Positions 9,951 through 19,821 of a stretch of 64,000 nucleotides of DNA are shown piece after piece. The notes beneath the pieces were generated by a model. It worked only from the letters and a program-made list of their open reading frames with translations. It was not told the origin of the DNA and did not search any database. Both the position numbers and the translations under genes were made by a program. The stretch is taken from NCBI RefSeq assembly GCF_000149955.1, contig NW_017264845.1, forward strand, positions 315,472-379,471, in the 5' to 3' direction. Source of the stretch: Fusarium oxysporum f. sp. lycopersici 4287. Taxonomy: Eukaryota > Ascomycota > Sordariomycetes > Hypocreales > Nectriaceae. Positions within the stretch are counted from its first letter, which is position 1; every line of letters starts with the position of its first letter.

Positions 9951-10745
9951 TTTCTCAGATGGAGATGGTGGTTGATGAAGTTCTTGCAGATAAAAGATGT
10001 ATCAAATCTTTTGCTCTCTTGAATGGAGGGTAGAATATATATTTCATGTCACTGCTTACATATCTGATCACCAGCAGTAATTCCGAGGTCTTAGTGAAAA
10101 CATGTTTTCTGACCCCTAGCGTTGTATCGGACATGCCGGTGTAAACATTTGACGATGCAATCAGGTGGCCATGGGTATTCAGCTGGATGTCCTTGAAGAC
10201 CATGTCCAAAACGGTGCTTTGCACGGCTAATATGTAGACCGATATGATCAATCACATCAATATTATGCATGTATTGCCAATCGGGCCGTATGAGACGGTC
10301 ATACGTCGCTGTGCGTATCGCCTGTAACACACCGAATCCTCACAAGGTGCAGAAAATCTCGGTGAACCATCTGTAAAATGACACTGTAGCACGGAGCATC
10401 AGCTCCTGGCTTTCAAAAAGTCATTCTCATCTGGGCGCACTGCATGGACACGGTGGCTGGCTGGACTGCACCGTACTGACTCTTTCGGCATCTATCATCT
10501 CATGACTTCCATTCTCTTCTCAGCTATAGGCTGCAATTGCAGCTGAGGCCCATTAATCCCTGTTGCTGCTGGTGATACGGTCCATAACCGATACTCAGCA
10601 TTGGTACAGGATGTACTACACATTCGCTCTGAGATTAAATACAGCTCTTCAACTCTTATTCCAATAGCTGTACATCCTGATCATCACATATCTTCGTTGT
10701 CCCCCGTCTTTTTATTTTTATTGCAGTGTTACTTTCCACGTAGCT
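9951..10745. promoter_or_regulatory. Divergent intergenic region between two secreted-protein genes
   Basis: The 795 bp separates the two start codons (9950 minus, 10746 plus), so it must hold both promoters. Short pyrimidine-rich tracts precede the plus-strand start (CTTTTTATTTTTATTG around 10706-10722), as is common before fungal transcription starts. No operator was recognised. Confidence 0.4.
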
Positions 10746-12683
10746 ATGGCAAAATACTACAACTGGGCCGTTTTTCTTGCCTTGTTTGCTGTTTCAGCTC
10801 ATGGTCAAGAGAGCCCAAACCAACAACCGCTTTCACTAGAGGTGGAACCCATTCCCCTACAGAAAGCAGCCAATAATGCCAATGGCCAAATGACCATTGA
10901 TGATATTATTCCTTCTCAGGACTCCAAAGGACAGATTAAATGTTGTCCATTGGGAACCATCTTCAACGGCACTGCCTGTACTTTCAAGATAACTACTACT
11001 GTCTGCCCTCCCAACACCAAACTCAAAGCTGGTGCTTGTATTTCTGATAAAGAGCCCGAGTGCCCTGAGGGTACAGTTCTACAGGACGAGAAGTGTATCT
11101 CAACTGTAGACCCGATTTGTCAGGATGGGGCGCGCTTTGATGGCAGCAATTGTATTTCTATACAGCTTCCCTCCTGCGACACAAACTTCAAATTCAACGG
11201 TATCTCTTGTATCTCTACCGAGAAGCAGGTCTGTCCAGAAGGGTTTATTGATGTTGCAAACGTCTGTATATCTAATATACCACCGACATGCCCCAGTGGT
11301 GAAAGATTAGATGGAGGATCTTGCACCTATTCCCAGCCACCGTCATGTCCCTCTCATATGACGCTTGAAGACGGCCTCTGCATATCCAAGCAACCTCCCT
11401 CTTGCAATGAGGGCTTTGAGTTCAACGGCAAGAGCTGTATTTATGGACAGAATCCTTCGTGTCCGTCTGGAACAACATTCAGTGGACGTGTCTGTATCTC
11501 TGCGACACCACCTGAATGCAAAGTCGGTCATTACAATGGCTGGGCTTGCCAAGCTCCTGAGTCTCCTCAATGTGTCCGAGGCTCCAAGCTGGTAGATGGT
11601 GTTTGTGTGATGGAGTCTCAAGATGAGAGGTGTCGACCGGGTTTTACGTATAACGGCCACGCATGCGCATCTAACAAACCGCCGGGTTGTCCGTCAGATG
11701 CCGTGCTATCAAAGGGGGTCTGTGCCCTCAAAGAGAAACCAGCATGTGCGCAGGGTACATTCAATGGCACTGTCTGCGTTGTGCCTGAGCCTCCCACATG
11801 CCCCCAAGGCTCTATTTTCTCAGATGATTCCTGCATTTCCACGATACCGCCGACCTGTCCCGTCAACATGATTCTCCGTGGGGACTCTTGCATACAGACG
11901 AGTAACCCCGTGTGTGCTCCAGGCTCGGTGTGCAAGGGTGATGTTTGCATTACGACTAGTACTCCAACATGTGCCGTTGGGGCATTCAAGGATGGTAAAT
12001 GCATTTCTGCCTCAGGACCAGCTTGTCCAGGCCAGGCCGTCTTTGATGGTACAAACTGTATCTCCCAAAGTAGTCCAGGCTGCCAACCAGGATTTGCATT
12101 TAATGGAACAGCTTGCATCTCACACAGCTCGCCAGTGTGCCTAGAAGGCGATGTCTTTGATGGTAAAATCTGCCTTCACAGCCAACAGCCTGTATGCCCT
12201 CCAGGGACTCATATCCAAGGCAATGGCTGTGCCACTCAACTGGGACCTAATTGTCCGGAAGGCTTTGTCTTCTCTTCTCAGGGTTGCGTTGCGGGGAAGC
12301 TGCCCGAATGCCCAGCCGATACGACCTTACAGGGGGATAAGTGCATCTCTGGACAGCCACCCGCCTGTCTACCTGGCACACAGCTCGTCAACGGCACCTG
12401 CGTTTCGATCAATGGCCCGACATGTCCTCCTGGAAGCGAGCTGCGACCAGAAGGTTGTGTCACCATCACCGCTCCTTCATGCCCACATGGAACCACGCTG
12501 AAGGACAACAAATGTGCTTCTAATGATGGACCCACTTGTCGCCTCCCGCTTGTTGTCTCGGGCGATAAGTGTATATCTCCTAACCTGCCGGTATGCCCCG
12601 CTGGCACGGTTTTCTCCAATGGGAAGTGTAGCTTGGCTCCAACAACTGGGTGCTATAATATCCAGTATTGTCCTCCCTTGTAA
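10746..12683 (+). CDS. Secreted protein of 30 tandem 19-residue two-cysteine units
   Basis: A single 645-residue frame with no intron starts at ATG 10746 with a signal peptide (MAKYYNWAVFLALFAVSAHG). Residues 21-65 are a linker lacking cysteine. From C66 to about residue 635 the protein is a regular array that I count as 30 units of 18-22 residues, usual form C-P-x-G-x2-(F/L)-x-(D/N/G)-G-x2-C-(I/V)-S-x3-P-P-x, giving about 60 cysteines; it ends CYNIQYCPPL. N-glycosylation sequons (NGTAC type) recur. The spacing recalls oocyst-wall-type and EGF-like cysteine arrays, but no named domain is certain. At DNA level the units are diverged, so the array is old and kept by selection, unlike the young minisatellite next door. 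A rod-like wall or surface protein is the best guess. Confidence 0.82.
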   Translation: MAKYYNWAVFLALFAVSAHGQESPNQQPLSLEVEPIPLQKAANNANGQMTIDDIIPSQDSKGQIKCCPLGTIFNGTACTFKITTTVCPPNTKLKAGACISDKEPECPEGTVLQDEKCISTVDPICQDGARFDGSNCISIQLPSCDTNFKFNGISCISTEKQVCPEGFIDVANVCISNIPPTCPSGERLDGGSCTYSQPPSCPSHMTLEDGLCISKQPPSCNEGFEFNGKSCIYGQNPSCPSGTTFSGRVCISATPPECKVGHYNGWACQAPESPQCVRGSKLVDGVCVMESQDERCRPGFTYNGHACASNKPPGCPSDAVLSKGVCALKEKPACAQGTFNGTVCVVPEPPTCPQGSIFSDDSCISTIPPTCPVNMILRGDSCIQTSNPVCAPGSVCKGDVCITTSTPTCAVGAFKDGKCISASGPACPGQAVFDGTNCISQSSPGCQPGFAFNGTACISHSSPVCLEGDVFDGKICLHSQQPVCPPGTHIQGNGCATQLGPNCPEGFVFSSQGCVAGKLPECPADTTLQGDKCISGQPPACLPGTQLVNGTCVSINGPTCPPGSELRPEGCVTITAPSCPHGTTLKDNKCASNDGPTCRLPLVVSGDKCISPNLPVCPAGTVFSNGKCSLAPTTGCYNIQYCPPL

Positions 12684-14930
12684 GTGAGAGCTATCTAATG
12701 GTTGTCGGGGAGGAGTTTATTTCGAAAGTCAAGTCTTGAACATCGAGAGACTGAGATGAACTGTTGGTGGTTGGTGGGGTAGGAGCAGATACATTACCGG
12801 TATGTATACAATTATGTACAGCTTTATGAATTGAGGAAACTTCATAATGCCTCAACTTATTGTTCCTGATGCACTGACCCTTCATCCACTTCTTGTAACC
12901 CCCTGGTCTATTACCAGAGGCCGTGCGTTGGGTGTCTCCTTCCGTACGTTGTCATGATGATACATACGCATGTATTCGTATTTACCTGATGGGTCGAATT
13001 GTGAAAGCACCAGTATTCACAGTGAATGGAGCTATTGAACCTCTGATTGCGCCGTCACCCACTCATCTACAACTCATTGATAATCTTGAACTGCCTGATT
13101 TTGCCTTATTAGGACTGATATTTCTATTTGGCTCATCCCTGCGTGTATAACTACTCATATCATAAGGACATGATAATACTCTTCCAGCTGTATGATGCAT
13201 GCACGAGCAGTTTGGTTGCTCCGGAATAAGGTAGCCAGCTAGCCTCTTACTTCTTTGGAGGAACTTTACTACTCCAAAACAAGACCAATGTAATTAATAT
13301 TGCATGGAACTTTTGAGCAACTGAACTCTCCCTCTAGCCGAGCTGTCCTAATGGCGGTCTGTACCGAGCTGGTGCGTCTGCCGATCTTTCTCTTTCTGGG
13401 GTCTTATCACACGGAAACCCCACTTCAGCTGTCCACAAAGAGGTTCTGTGTGTTAATATTAACCCAATATGCCGAGCGAGACAGGGTTTCAACATCGAGG
13501 TGCAGCTGAAATGCGATGCAGCTTCTAGCATCGGCGCATACCTTGACGAGTGGATGGTAGAGAGTGACGTGATATCGCATCGCATGACTGGAATCGTCAC
13601 GTCAATGCTTTTCTTCATTCGCCTACTTTCGTTTTCTCCCGTGTTGTCGTTCCTTTTCTCACCGCACTTCTTTCTGGAGTTCTAATCACCTTTCTCTCAT
13701 CCATACATAAGCTAATAACATCGTCAGGCCAGGAGACAAGTGTAAACACTACGCGCAGTCCGGACGGCAACGTGCATGACTGTTTTGGTGTTGCTGCAGG
13801 TTTGAGTAATGTTGGAAAAATCCGGGAATCCCCCTTATCTTCAGGATTCAGACTGTTATTCTGAAAGTCCTAGATACAATTATCTAGAGATATAAACCCG
13901 AGAATAACTCTCAGCTCAATAATGAATAACCAAGTTTCATAAAAAATATACTTTCACCCAGCACTACTGCGCAATATAAACAACAGTATCAAGCAGCAAT
14001 CAGTGAATGCATTTCCGGCAACCTTGGTTGAGAAAATACCGCATCTTGCCGGTTTTTATCCGCCTTGGCTGCTGCGGTAGACAAGCAACTCATGGGTCTT
14101 CGTATTGTGTGAGGCAAAACAGGAAGCTCGGTTACTACCAACAGCTGCAATGCAGTAACATGTGAATAGATAACGCGAGTTGGTTCTAAGCGATCAGCGC
14201 GGAGCGGGCCGGTCTGCCCTAGTACGACTTGATATTGAGTGTGCGGGGTAAGCGACACACTTTCAGCTACCCCTCACTGACTTGGTTATGTCTTCCTTCA
14301 CTGCAGCGAGTCTCGTGTTTTCTGTCCCCAGGGGCTCTCAGCTCACCATAGAGACAAAGCACTGACAAAGTTGGTAAACTCACCAAACCAATAATTCCGC
14401 CCCATGCTTTAGGGTCAGTGGACTGACAAGGGCCATACGGTAATCTGATAGAGAAGACCGCCGTGGTGCAGACAGCTGAGTCCCTGCACAACAGGGCTGC
14501 CGTCAGATCAGATTAACAATCAGATATATCAATCAATTCAATCAATTCAGTTCAAATACGGTATCCTAACAGATCAATCAATTCAGACACAAGCATCTGT
14601 GCATCTGATATATCTGATATCCTTATAAAGGAAGATGACTACCCTAGAACTGTCGGATCATCCATATTTTCCGGTCCTCAGAGTGGGGCACTTCCCTAAC
14701 AAGCAGTGATGCTACAGGGCGGAGTCAAGCCGATTGGCTGGCTTCGAACCCCAGACCGCTCAGGGCTCGGTTGGAGAGCAATCTACAGGCAGATTAATTG
14801 GTTAAGTTGCCCCTTTTTCCTACCTCTTGCCCCAGTACGACACAGCCCTAGCCAGAGAAGCCGACACATCCTTCAATGTTTGGAAGCATATCTCGGCTGA
14901 TGGGTTTCAATCTGTTGAAGCCCCTGCTGA
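12684..14930. other. Long non-coding interval
   Basis: No supported gene lies in these 2.2 kb. The stretch has short open frames only. It contains a copy of a dispersed repeat at about 13985-14262 (listed separately), an AT-rich CAATCAATTCA-type simple tract at about 14520-14590, and unique-looking sequence up to the hAT gene. Part may be the decayed 5' end of that hAT element, whose inverted repeat I could not identify. Confidence 0.4.
13985..14262. repeat. Dispersed repeat R1, copy 1
   Basis: This segment matches 43425-43720 in the same orientation with many substitutions: both have TTGGTTGAGAAAAT, then ...AAGCAACTC...GGT.TTC, AGGAAGCTC, GCAATGCAG and a downstream GCGGGGTAAGC/GCGGGGGTAAAGCG block. 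It has no clear coding sequence and I could not find terminal repeats. Confidence 0.6.
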
Positions 14931-16460
14931 TTGCAACATACAATGTCGGAGACCGCTATAAAAGGCAGCCTTGCTGGTAGCCCGTCGTCATCGCCGCCAC
15001 CACCCGCATTTCCTCGTCTCGGATCCCGGTCTAAGGCCATCGCTAAGCAGTATGATGCCGCTTTAACTTTGGCCTCGACTGCCGATTCGTCCGTTGATGA
15101 CCTTTACAAGATCATTTGGGGCCAACGACGTTTTGTTATTGCAAGCCTCTTAGATAAGAGGAAAAGTAGGGGCAGGCGAAGCTGGATCGGAAACCATGGC
15201 TGGTTCCTTGCAGAGTTGAGGAAAGACAATACATCCAGTGGAGATATCTGGTGTTGCCGGCTCTGCGATGATAAGGGTGCGCCTCGATTTTTCAATGCCC
15301 AGTCGACATCATCGGCATCAGCTCATCTTTTCAAGTTCGTGGTACTTGCCATTTCCAGGTTATTACTAACGGCTTTTAGAGCTCACAGGATCACCGAGAC
15401 CTTTGGAGCGGATTCATCTGGTGACCCTTCAGTTCTCGACCTCCAGAGAAATGGATCCAAGAAACGGTCGGCTTCTTCTTCCCTCCTTCTTCCTCGAGCG
15501 AAGATGGCACGGATTAGAGAGCTCTCTGTTGGTTATATCATTGATTCTAACCTCCCCTTTACTACCTTTGAGAGTACCTATCTGCAGGAGCTGTTCCGTC
15601 AGCTGGACTCTGATCTTTATGCTCAGGTGCCCTGGGGTCGAACTGCAACCAAAAAAGACCTAGAGGACATACTTGTTTCAAAGAAAGCGGCTGTCAAGGA
15701 GGAACTCGAAAATGCTGTTACCCAGATACATCTTAGCTTCGACCTCTGGACCTCTCCGAACAGGTTAGCTTTTATTTCCATCTTTGGTCACTTTATCGAT
15801 CGGAGACACTCATATCAAAGCCGGCTGCTGGCTTTCAAGAGGCAGATCGGATCTCATGCCGGTAAGAACATCGCTTACACCATAAGAAACGTCGTCCGTG
15901 ATTAGGGTATCGATTGTAAGCTAGAGGTTTCGATCTGCGATAATGCGGCCAGTAATGATGTTTGCTTGCGAAACCTCTACACAACTCTCGATGCCTCGAT
16001 AACTCGAGCGGACACGGAGGCACGGAGGATGCGATGTTTCGGTCATATTCTAAACCTCGTTGCCCAAGCCTTCCTCTACGGCGATGATGCAGCTTCTTTC
16101 GCACTTCAGTCTGAGGCCTATGACATGTTAGAGCGGGTTGAAGAAGATCTCGAACACTGGCGAGCCAGGGGTCCAGTTGGGAAGCTTCACAATATCGTCA
16201 AGTTCATCCGAGCCTCTCCGCAACGCACCGAAGCTTTCAAAGCACATGCAAGGGAGCAGGAGGGGGTAGATTCATATAAGCTTGCAGAAGAATCAACCGC
16301 CGAGCTCGAAGTCATACAGAACAACGCTACGAGATGGAACTCGACTTACATGATGATTGAGCGTGCCTTAGTCAAGCAGTCTGAGCTCAGCAGCTTCATT
16401 CAGGAGTTAGGGCTAGAAGAAGACGCCTATCAACCATTCAGCTACGACTTTGCATGCTAG
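14931..16460 (+). pseudogene. hAT transposase with BED zinc finger, internal stop and missing C-terminus
   Basis: The gene encodes a BED-type finger (WCCRLC ... HLFKAHRITE) that only completes when a 45-bp intron is removed at 15335-15379 (GTTCGT...TTTTAG, with a canonical ACTAAC branch). Downstream are hAT catalytic-core features: IHLSFDLWTSPN, a DRRHSYQSRLLAF block, VSICDNAASND, RCFGHILNLVAQAF and a NNATRWNSTYMMIERAL block. An in-frame TAG stands at 15903-15905 and the frame then continues to a TAG at 16458-16460. The dimerisation domain expected at the C-terminus is missing. The homology ends about 30 bp before a short repeat motif (CGCTATTGAAC at 16492) that also marks other breakpoints in the window. 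The start used is the ATG at 14931 or 14943 (the latter before SETAIKGS). Inactive. Confidence 0.85.
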
Positions 16461-16487
16461 GTCGTAGAAAATGCCATAGAAAAAAAA

Positions 16488-16530
16488 ACCACGCTATTGA
16501 ACTATGGGGGGCAAGTTCATATGGGGATAT
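16488..16530. repeat. Boundary fragment of dispersed repeat R2
   Basis: The sequence CGCTATTGAACTATGGGGGG and the following GCAAGTTCAT matches the first bases of the longer R2 repeats at 31557 and 42744. Only this edge is recognisable here, just after the truncated hAT gene. Confidence 0.5.
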
Positions 16531-16791
16531 GGAGGTTAGGGTTCATGCGTGAGTTCAGAGAACAAAAACTTCTCAAAATGGGCCAAAAGCCAAACATATG
16601 GTAGAGCGAGGCAAGCTTATTTTGATGAAACTAGACCCCGATTTTTCTCAAGTCTGTGGAACAAGTTATGATGATTCAGAATATTTAGTCGATTGATTCT
16701 AGTCAAGTGGGGGCCCATAGGGACACGCCTAGGCGCCTCTCCACTTCTGCACGCGTAGGCGTGCGGATTATGTCAGCCCCCAATTTGGCAC

Positions 16792-19731
16792 GGGCGTCAA
16801 TAGGTGCGCACCTGGATGCGCACGTAAGTGTCACGTGTTGCGCACCCGGTGCGTCTGTAAGGGAGTTATGTAAGCCCAACACCCTTGTAGCTACCCCTTT
16901 CCCGTTGATAAAGAGCCTCACTTCGCCGCGCAACGATCTACTCAAATCATCTCTCCTAGAATGAATCCAGTTACAGCTACTCGTCAATTTTCTGATGACT
17001 GCCTGCCTCCTGAACGCGAGTATGGCTCTCGGGAAGCCCTACACGCCGCGATCAATGCATGGGCAGCTCCCAGGGGCTATGCGTTTGTCACTGGGAAGTC
17101 GAAGAAAACAGAGAGCGGCAGACGAATTGTTTTCTTCAGCTGTGACCGTGGAGGAGCACCTCCAAAGGCCTCGGGCGTACGGCAACGGTCAACTACAACA
17201 CGGCGTACAGGGTGTCAATTCTCAGTCCTTGCGAAGGAGGCCTTGGATAAGACAACGTGGCGCCTTACACACCGTCCTGGCAGCGAGTTTGCCCATCACA
17301 ACCACGAGCCAAGCACAAGCATGTCTGCACATCCAGTCCATCGTCAACTATCCAATGCAGATAGGTCAACTATTAACAACCTTGCAAACGCTGGTGTAGC
17401 ACCGAAAGAGATCAGGTCCTACCTACGTCAGAACACAGAGTCTCATGCCACCCAGCAAGACATCTACAACTGCATTGCACAAGGCAAACGAGACCAGAAG
17501 AAGGGCCAGAGCACAATCCAAGCTCTTGCTAATGAGCTTGAGGCTGAGGGTTTCTGGAGTCGAATACGCTTCGACGAGGATGGTCGGGTTACAGCTGTGT
17601 TGTTTGCCCACCCAGAGTCGCTAACATACCTTAAGTCATACCCGGATATACTTATATTGGACTGCACATATAAGACAAACAAGTATAGGATGCCTCTTCT
17701 CGATATCGTCGGTGTTGATGCCTGTCAACGATCATTCTGCATCGCCTTCGCCTTCCTCAGCGGCGAGGAGGAGAAGGACTACATCTGGGCGTTAGATCGG
17801 CTACGTTCAATGTACGAAGCCTGTAGCGCAAGGCTGCCATCTGTGATCCTTACAGACCGCTGTCTGGCCTGCATGAATGCGGTATCTCATTGTTTCCCGG
17901 CTGCAGTATCGCTTCTATGCCTTTGGCATGCCAACAAGGCAGTCCTGCGTTACTGCCAGCCAAGCTTTATGCGTCATAACGATGCGGCTCAAAAGCCTCA
18001 AGGCCACCAAGAGTGGAAGGACTTCTACGGAAGATGGCATGAGCTCGTGGCATCGGCAAATGAGGAGACATTTGAAGACAGGCTTCAGCAGCTCAAAGAG
18101 CGCTATGCTTCAGCTCACGCCCGGGAGGTCGCCTACATCATCGAAACATGGCTTGACCTCTACAAAACAAAGCTCGTGAAAGCTTGGGTTGATCGGTATC
18201 TTCACTTTGAGAATGTGGTTACATCTCGAGGCGAGGGTATTCATCAGCTCATCAAGGTGTACCTTGATACTTCCCAGCTAGATCTCTTTGAGGCCTGGAG
18301 GGCTATCAAGCTGGCGATACTTAACCAAGTAGCTGAGCTCCGAGCAAACCAGGCGAAGCAGCAAATCCGAACACCCATAGAACTCTCAGGGAGTCTATAC
18401 AGCATCATACGAGGCTGGGTATCTCACGAGGCATTGCGGAAGGTTGAGGCGCAGAGAAAGCGGCTCCAACAGGACAGACTCCCTGCCTGCACAGGAGTCT
18501 TCTCAGCAACGCTTGGGCTCCCTTGCGCTCACACAATTGAGCCTCTTCTACAACAAGCCCAGCCGCTTCAACTACACCACTTCCATACGCATTGGCATCT
18601 TCAACGAGAAGGAAACCCTCAATTGCTCATAGAGCCCCGCCGTCAGTTCGATCAGGTGCCAGCTACGTCAACATTGCCGAAGACTAGCACTCAGCGCGAG
18701 CCATGTGCATTTGAGATCGTCGAACAAGCATCACAGACGAGAGCCAACCCCAAATGTTCAAGATGTCATACACAGGGCCACAGGATGAGCTCAAAGGCAT
18801 GCCCATTGCGATATGCGCATCTTGTATCTCCCTCAGCTTCTACAGCGCCCCCAAATACGCTGCCGCCATCGACTACACCAAGTTCGGCTCAACAGCCAGT
18901 TCCCGATCCATCCTTATGCTCAATTTTGCCACAGCAGCAGGTAGCGCCGCCAGCGGCACTATGTGATCAAGAGATGGTGCCGTCCCCGCCAGATATAATA
19001 GCACTGCCATCCTCATCAGCGGATGTACCTCCACCACCAGATATGCCGCCATCGGTACCAGCGTCTGGGCCAGACATACGCTATGATGACCCTCGTGCTA
19101 TATATGATCGATATATTGCAGCACGGATGGCATGGTATAACAAGCTGCCTCGAGGTAGCTTAAAGACTAACCAGGAATATCGAAAGGCAATGGGCCTCCC
19201 TCAACGCTACGATAAGACAAGTTACAGCTGGTGTTTGGATTATAAGCAGATGGGTAAGCGATGCACATCAACGATACCTGGACGGGAGTGGACTAAGGAG
19301 GAGATGATGGCGTACTTGGATTGGACCAGGGTAGAAGATGAACGTGTGGAGAGGCAAGTCGCCCAGGAGATGGGCGACAACCCTCTGGCGAACAGGCGAA
19401 CAGGCATGAAGGAGATTTGGAAGAGGGTTGAGCAGGACATGATCGACCAACAAGCTCTGTACTCGAACGATAAACTGGCTGAAGACTGTATCATAGTTAC
19501 TGCTTAGATTATTATTAACGCCTACATTACTTATATCCCAATTATGGCACCGTGAGAAAAAATCTGTATAGCAGAGCAGTTCGTCATCTAGAGATTAGAA
19601 GCAATACAATAAAATACAATAGGCTGGCTGGCATACAAGGGTGTTGGGCTTACATAACTCCCTTACAGACGCACCGGGTGCGCAACACGTGACACTTACG
19701 TGCGCATCCAGGTGCGCACCTATTGGCGCCC
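16792..19731 (+). mobile_element. Mutator-like element A, complete and inserted in element B
   Basis: The 2940-bp element has inverted ends starting GGGCGYCAATAGGTGCGCACC (a T/C difference at the sixth base) that match over about 105 bp (16792-16896 and 19627-19731). It is flanked by a perfect 9-bp duplication ATTTGGCAC (16783-16791 and 19732-19740) taken from the terminal repeat of element B. It carries a single long, uninterrupted transposase gene, so it may be autonomous. Its inverted repeats are unrelated in sequence to those of B, so A and B are separate families. Confidence 0.92.
16961..19507 (+). CDS. Mutator-like (MULE) transposase, intact 848 residues
   Basis: The frame is open from ATG 16961 to TAG 19505-19507. 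Residues about 15-110 form a FAR1/WRKY-GCM1-like DNA-binding module (YGSREALHAAINAWA ... CDRGG ... TRRTGCQFSVLAKE ... HNHEPS). Residues about 220-430 are the MULE DDE core: LDCTYKTNKYRMPLLD with the first Asp near residue 233, LTDRCLACMNAV with the second near 298, LLCLWHANKAVLRYC, and SRGEGIHQLI with the Glu near 424. A SWIM-like CTGVFSATLGLPCAH motif follows, then a CCHC knuckle CSRCHTQGHRMSSKAC at about 600, a proline/serine-rich linker, and an RYDDPRAIYDRYIAARMAW helix region near the end. All key residues are present. It cuts and pastes element A and probably its non-autonomous relatives. The start lies 65 bp inside the inner edge of the left inverted repeat. Confidence 0.93.
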   Translation: MNPVTATRQFSDDCLPPEREYGSREALHAAINAWAAPRGYAFVTGKSKKTESGRRIVFFSCDRGGAPPKASGVRQRSTTTRRTGCQFSVLAKEALDKTTWRLTHRPGSEFAHHNHEPSTSMSAHPVHRQLSNADRSTINNLANAGVAPKEIRSYLRQNTESHATQQDIYNCIAQGKRDQKKGQSTIQALANELEAEGFWSRIRFDEDGRVTAVLFAHPESLTYLKSYPDILILDCTYKTNKYRMPLLDIVGVDACQRSFCIAFAFLSGEEEKDYIWALDRLRSMYEACSARLPSVILTDRCLACMNAVSHCFPAAVSLLCLWHANKAVLRYCQPSFMRHNDAAQKPQGHQEWKDFYGRWHELVASANEETFEDRLQQLKERYASAHAREVAYIIETWLDLYKTKLVKAWVDRYLHFENVVTSRGEGIHQLIKVYLDTSQLDLFEAWRAIKLAILNQVAELRANQAKQQIRTPIELSGSLYSIIRGWVSHEALRKVEAQRKRLQQDRLPACTGVFSATLGLPCAHTIEPLLQQAQPLQLHHFHTHWHLQREGNPQLLIEPRRQFDQVPATSTLPKTSTQREPCAFEIVEQASQTRANPKCSRCHTQGHRMSSKACPLRYAHLVSPSASTAPPNTLPPSTTPSSAQQPVPDPSLCSILPQQQVAPPAALCDQEMVPSPPDIIALPSSSADVPPPPDMPPSVPASGPDIRYDDPRAIYDRYIAARMAWYNKLPRGSLKTNQEYRKAMGLPQRYDKTSYSWCLDYKQMGKRCTSTIPGREWTKEEMMAYLDWTRVEDERVERQVAQEMGDNPLANRRTGMKEIWKRVEQDMIDQQALYSNDKLAEDCIIVTA

Positions 19732-19821
19732 ATTTGGCACAACTCCACAACTGCATTTCTCAGGGGCTGCGGCTATTGCTGCCATTGCTAACCACAACCG
19801 TAGGTTTCAGGGGTTGCCGTT

